NCBI GenBank assembly: GCA_023128195.1
Contig: JAGMEL010000218.1
Span: 1-6,772 of the forward strand
From: Caldifarciminota bacterium
GTDB taxonomy: Bacteria > Hydrothermota > Tepidihabitantia > SM23-42
Length of the DNA stretch: 6,772 nucleotides
Reading direction: 5' to 3'
This document shows positions 4,127 through 6,772 of the stretch, one piece after another (position 1 is the stretch's first letter; every line of letters starts with the position of its first letter). The notes under the pieces are model-generated. The model did no database searches. It saw only the letters and a list, made by a program, of their open reading frames with translations, and was not told where the DNA came from. A program made the position numbers and the translations under genes.

Positions 4127-5269
4127 TCAAAATAGAAGGCTAAAACCTATGTAGAATAATCGTGGTGATGAAAAAACGATTTCTTTTACTAAATGGTACA
4201 TATTAATATGACCTATTCTTTTTCCTCCATAAACTTTTTTTCCAATTTTAAAAATTTCCTTATATTCTTTATCAGTCAATTTTAAATAGGCTTTTCTTAT
4301 CCTGTAGTGAAATTTTATCTCCTTTAAAATCTCTTTTTTTATTTCTTTTTCAAAATAATCTTTTTCACCTTTTAATCGCAAAACAGCATTATTGCCGGCA
4401 ATAATACCAGATTTTATACTACAGGCAATACCGGCTCCATTCAGCGAGTTAACAAATCGAGCTGCATCACCGACAAGAAAGAAATTTTTACCAGAAAATC
4501 GTTTCAAGATCGTTGCCGGTACACCACCAAATCTCTTTTCTACTATTTTACCATTGGCAAATTCCTTTTTAACCCATTTATCAAGAAAATATTTTGCTTT
4601 TTTCTTCGTTTTTGTCGGTGATATGCCTAATCCGATATTAGCCGAATTGTCGGACTTTGGGAATATCCAAGCATAACCACCCGGTGCATATTCTTCGCCA
4701 ATTATGAGATAGGTATAGTGTGATTCAATATTAATGCCTTCAATTAAATACTGGGCGCAGACTACAATATCATTCAAGTTTAATCTTGTGTTAATACCCA
4801 TCCATCTTCCAACATTAGAAGCAATACCATCAGCACCAATCAGAAACTTAAATTTATATTTTTTTTTCTCACCCGATTCATTTACAATGATTTCATTGTT
4901 TTCTATATTGATTGCCCGGGCTGATGTTTTTATTACAGCCCCTCGTGCCTCAGCCATATTTGCCAATGCCGGATCAAATATTTTACGGTTCAAAATCCAG
5001 CCGCATTCAGGAAAATCCACTTTAAATTCATCGCCATCGGGTCCACGAATTATTGAACCGGATAATTTCCGAGATATCCATTCAGGTTTGATATCCAGGT
5101 AATCCTTTATTGTACTTCTTGATAATCCTTCCGCACATACAACAGGAACTCCGATTCGCGGATGTTCTTCTAATAATAAAACAGAAATATTCTCTTTTGC
5201 CGCAGTGAATGCTGCAGCACTACCGGCAGGTCCGGCACCGACGATAATTAAATCAAAGTTTTTAGACAT
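4127..5269 (-). CDS. Geranylgeranyl reductase family FAD-dependent oxidoreductase
   Basis: A 380-residue flavoprotein of usual family length. G11-A-G13-P-A-G16 near the N-terminus is the dinucleotide-binding Rossmann motif that holds FAD. C45-A-E-G48 is typical of geranylgeranyl reductases, followed by GADG (145-148), the substrate-side P-G-G-Y-A-W-I-F-P-K motif (196-205) and the second FAD motif V-G-D-A-A-R (266-271) with N-G-A-G after it. Family members reduce isoprenoid double bonds, for example of archaeal lipids, chlorophyll side chains or menaquinone; the substrate here cannot be told. It is the last gene of the run cdsA-rarA-this gene, 18 nt after rarA. No Shine-Dalgarno is visible before its ATG. 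Next to cdsA, a role in lipid or quinone prenyl chains is plausible. Confidence 0.85.
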   Translation of the reverse strand: MSKNFDLIIVGAGPAGSAAAFTAAKENISVLLLEEHPRIGVPVVCAEGLSRSTIKDYLDIKPEWISRKLSGSIIRGPDGDEFKVDFPECGWILNRKIFDPALANMAEARGAVIKTSARAINIENNEIIVNESGEKKKYKFKFLIGADGIASNVGRWMGINTRLNLNDIVVCAQYLIEGINIESHYTYLIIGEEYAPGGYAWIFPKSDNSANIGLGISPTKTKKKAKYFLDKWVKKEFANGKIVEKRFGGVPATILKRFSGKNFFLVGDAARFVNSLNGAGIACSIKSGIIAGNNAVLRLKGEKDYFEKEIKKEILKEIKFHYRIRKAYLKLTDKEYKEIFKIGKKVYGGKRIGHINMYHLVKEIVFSSPRLFYIGFSLLF

Positions 5270-5287
5270 TTTTATAAAGGTGAGTTA

Positions 5288-6496
5288 TTATTTACCCTTA
5301 AGGTATTTTCTTTTTTTCAAATTCTTTGGCATATACTCCTGGTCAACCTCTGCATCAGGGTAATTGTGGGGATATTTGTATCCTTTCCCATAGCCGAGAT
5401 TTTTCATTAAACGCGTTGGTGCATTGCGGATATGCATGGGAACTGGTTCAGCCAGTGTTTTTAAGGCGTCTTCTTTTGCTTGTTCATATGCCAGGTATAT
5501 CTCATTACTCTTTGGCGCCATTGCAAGATACACTACACACTCAGCCAGAGCCAGATCACCTTCTGGTCTACCTATGAAATCTACAGCATCCTTTGCCGCA
5601 ATTGCTACAACAATTGCTTGATGATCAGCAGCGCCAATGTCTTCAACTGCAAAACGCACCAGTCTTCGTGCAATGTATAAAGGATCTTCACCTGCCTCAA
5701 GCATCCGCGCCAACCAGTATAAGCCAGCATCCGGGTCAGAACCTCTTAATGATTTATGGAGTGCTGAGATTAAATTATAATGTTCTTCGCCCTGTTTATC
5801 ATATTTTAATGCTTTTTTCTGTACAACATCTTCAACAATTCTTAAATCGATGATTTTTTCCCGGGATGCCAGACTTGATAATTCAAGGGCATTTAGAGCT
5901 ACCCTTGCATCCCCATCAGAAATATTGGCAATAAAATTCAATGCCTCAGGGGTTAACTTAAACTTATTGGCAAGGCCTTTTTCAGAAGCCGATGCTCTTT
6001 TTATGATTTTTTTCATGTCCTCGAAATTTAAGGGATTAATCATATAAACCTTTACGCGTGAGAGAAGACTTGAATTTAATTCGAATGACGGATTTTCAGT
6101 GGTCGCGCCGACCAAGATAATTGAACCTTTTTCAACATAAGGTAAAAATGCGTCCTGCTGAGCTTTATTAAACCGGTGGATTTCATCAATAAATATTATG
6201 GTATCACGATTATATAGTTTCTTACATTTTTCTGATTGTTGCATATACTTTTTTATTTCTACAATGCCACTTGTTGCAGCCGAAAATGAGATAAAATCAG
6301 CAGAGAATTTTTTGGCAAAGAGCCGTGCGATCGTTGTTTTTCCACTGCCGGGTGGTCCGAAAAGTATCATTGAGAATAATCGACCTTTCTCAACCTGTTT
6401 TGTAATTGGACAACCGGGTCCTAAAAGATGTTGTTGGCCAAGTACCTTTTCGAAATTCTCAGGCCTTACTCTGTCGGCAAGTGGTGTTTTATTCAT
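5288..6496 (-). CDS. rarA: Replication-associated recombination protein A (AAA+ ATPase)
   Basis: A 402-residue cytoplasmic AAA+ ATPase of the RarA/MgsA/WRIP1 family, near the usual length. The N-terminus L-A-D-R-V-R-P and G-Q-Q-H-L matches the family start. Walker A is G47-P-P-G-S-G-K53-T, Walker B I-I-F-I-D104-E105, sensor 1 T-T-E-N (132-135), and the arginine finger R147 in S-S-L-L-S-R. The C-terminal half carries the clamp-loader-like lid and the MgsA C-terminal domain, with the conserved G-Y-K-Y-P-H and Q-E-Y-M-P near the end. RarA acts at stalled replication forks and with SSB and RecA. All key residues are present, so it should be active. The gap to cdsA is 9 nt, with no evident Shine-Dalgarno; coupling or co-transcription is likely. 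Confidence 0.95.
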   Translation of the reverse strand: MNKTPLADRVRPENFEKVLGQQHLLGPGCPITKQVEKGRLFSMILFGPPGSGKTTIARLFAKKFSADFISFSAATSGIVEIKKYMQQSEKCKKLYNRDTIIFIDEIHRFNKAQQDAFLPYVEKGSIILVGATTENPSFELNSSLLSRVKVYMINPLNFEDMKKIIKRASASEKGLANKFKLTPEALNFIANISDGDARVALNALELSSLASREKIIDLRIVEDVVQKKALKYDKQGEEHYNLISALHKSLRGSDPDAGLYWLARMLEAGEDPLYIARRLVRFAVEDIGAADHQAIVVAIAAKDAVDFIGRPEGDLALAECVVYLAMAPKSNEIYLAYEQAKEDALKTLAEPVPMHIRNAPTRLMKNLGYGKGYKYPHNYPDAEVDQEYMPKNLKKRKYLKGK

Positions 6497-6505
6497 GTTT
6501 GTGAA

Positions 6506-6772
6506 TTATTGCTGCAAAATCAAATATAAATAGAAGAATGGGATAGTAAATATCAATGAATCTAAACGGTCTAAAAATCCTCCATGTCCAGGAAAGATCT
6601 TTGAGGTATCTTTGAGACCTACCTCACGCTTCATTCCTGATTCAAATAGATCACCGATTGTACCCATGGCACCGATCCCCAGGGTTATTAATAATACATC
6701 TAGAAAATTGAACGAAGTTATATATAGTTTGCTCAATAATAAAGCAAAGGGAAATGTTAAAGGAAAGGCAAG
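6506..6772 (-). CDS. cdsA: Phosphatidate cytidylyltransferase, C-terminal part (5' end outside window)
   Basis: The frame is open to the window edge, so only the last 88 residues are seen; a TTG at 6734-6736 is internal, not the start. The CDP-alcohol cytidylyltransferase signature is complete: G-D-L-F-E-S-G-M-K-R, then K-D, then F-P-G-H-G-G-F-L-D-R-L-D-S. The Asp residues and the KR/KD pairs belong to the metal and CTP site. Hydrophobic segments lie before the signature (start of the visible part) and after it (I-F-T-I-P-F-F-Y), as expected of this inner-membrane enzyme, which makes CDP-diacylglycerol from phosphatidate and CTP, the precursor of phosphatidylglycerol and related lipids. It is followed at 9 nt by rarA. 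Confidence 0.95.
   Translation of the reverse strand, partial: LAFPLTFPFALLLSKLYITSFNFLDVLLITLGIGAMGTIGDLFESGMKREVGLKDTSKIFPGHGGFLDRLDSLIFTIPFFYLYLILQQ

Noticed and set aside
4111..4130. GGATTCGAGTC resembling a tRNA T-loop
   Set aside because: The flanking bases do not form a 5-bp T-stem, and no acceptor or anticodon arms lie nearby.
4107..4135. TTGACA as a -35 box
   Set aside because: No acceptable -10 box at 15-19 bp, and no + strand gene follows, only the 3' end of the convergent gene.
4392..6533. Open frames on the + strand opposite the reductase and rarA genes
   Set aside because: They are antisense to genes with complete conserved motifs and have no supporting features of their own.

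Overview
This 6.8 kb bacterial window is AT-rich and has two gene blocks facing each other. The left block (about 398-4098, + strand) holds small exported or envelope proteins: a LEA14-like lipoprotein, a fibronectin-III-like lipoprotein, a small cytoplasmic protein, a strongly aromatic then strongly basic exported protein, a DUF4384-PEGA protein, and a small lysine-rich exported protein with an EF-hand-like loop. The right block (4127 to the end, - strand) is a conserved housekeeping run read right to left: cdsA (5' end beyond the window), rarA, and a geranylgeranyl-reductase-family flavoprotein. The two blocks converge at about 4098-4127, and I see no clear terminator hairpin between them. 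No marker gene fixes the taxonomy. The AT richness, lipoproteins, DUF4384-PEGA protein and bacterial GGR-like enzyme would fit an uncultured candidate phylum of the WOR-3/Stahlbacteria or FCB-adjacent kind, but this is only an inference.

Layout: 1-93 is a compact palindromic element of three hairpins. 94-363 is non-coding and includes two 24-nt identical AT-rich blocks built of a GTTAAAA heptad. A sigma70-like promoter directly abuts the ATG of the first gene (leaderless geometry). A large REP-like hairpin (848-885) follows that gene. Next comes an NtrC-like 17-bp dyad (887-903) and a textbook sigma54 -24/-12 promoter (963-978), which serve the FN3 lipoprotein gene at 1002 and the gene one base behind it. 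Two further sigma70-like promoters (2004-2032 and 3703-3730) precede the aromatic/basic protein gene and the Lys-rich protein gene. Both put TATAAT exactly 13 nt before the ATG, so a Shine-Dalgarno lies between promoter and start.

How the genes may work together: the left block looks like a set of co-regulated surface or periplasmic proteins. The lipoproteins and the PEGA protein would anchor or bind envelope partners. The two Lys-rich exported proteins could bind polyanions or peptidoglycan. The aromatic protein carries a single CXXCH, the signature of c-type haem attachment. The sigma54 control suggests that at least part of the set is induced by a signal sensed through an enhancer-binding protein. 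The right block supplies membrane lipid precursors (CDP-diacylglycerol by CdsA), prenyl-chain reduction (GGR-like enzyme) and replication-fork maintenance (RarA). The last + strand gene (3744-4046) shows signs of two single-base losses in A-runs that cut off its natural C-terminus.
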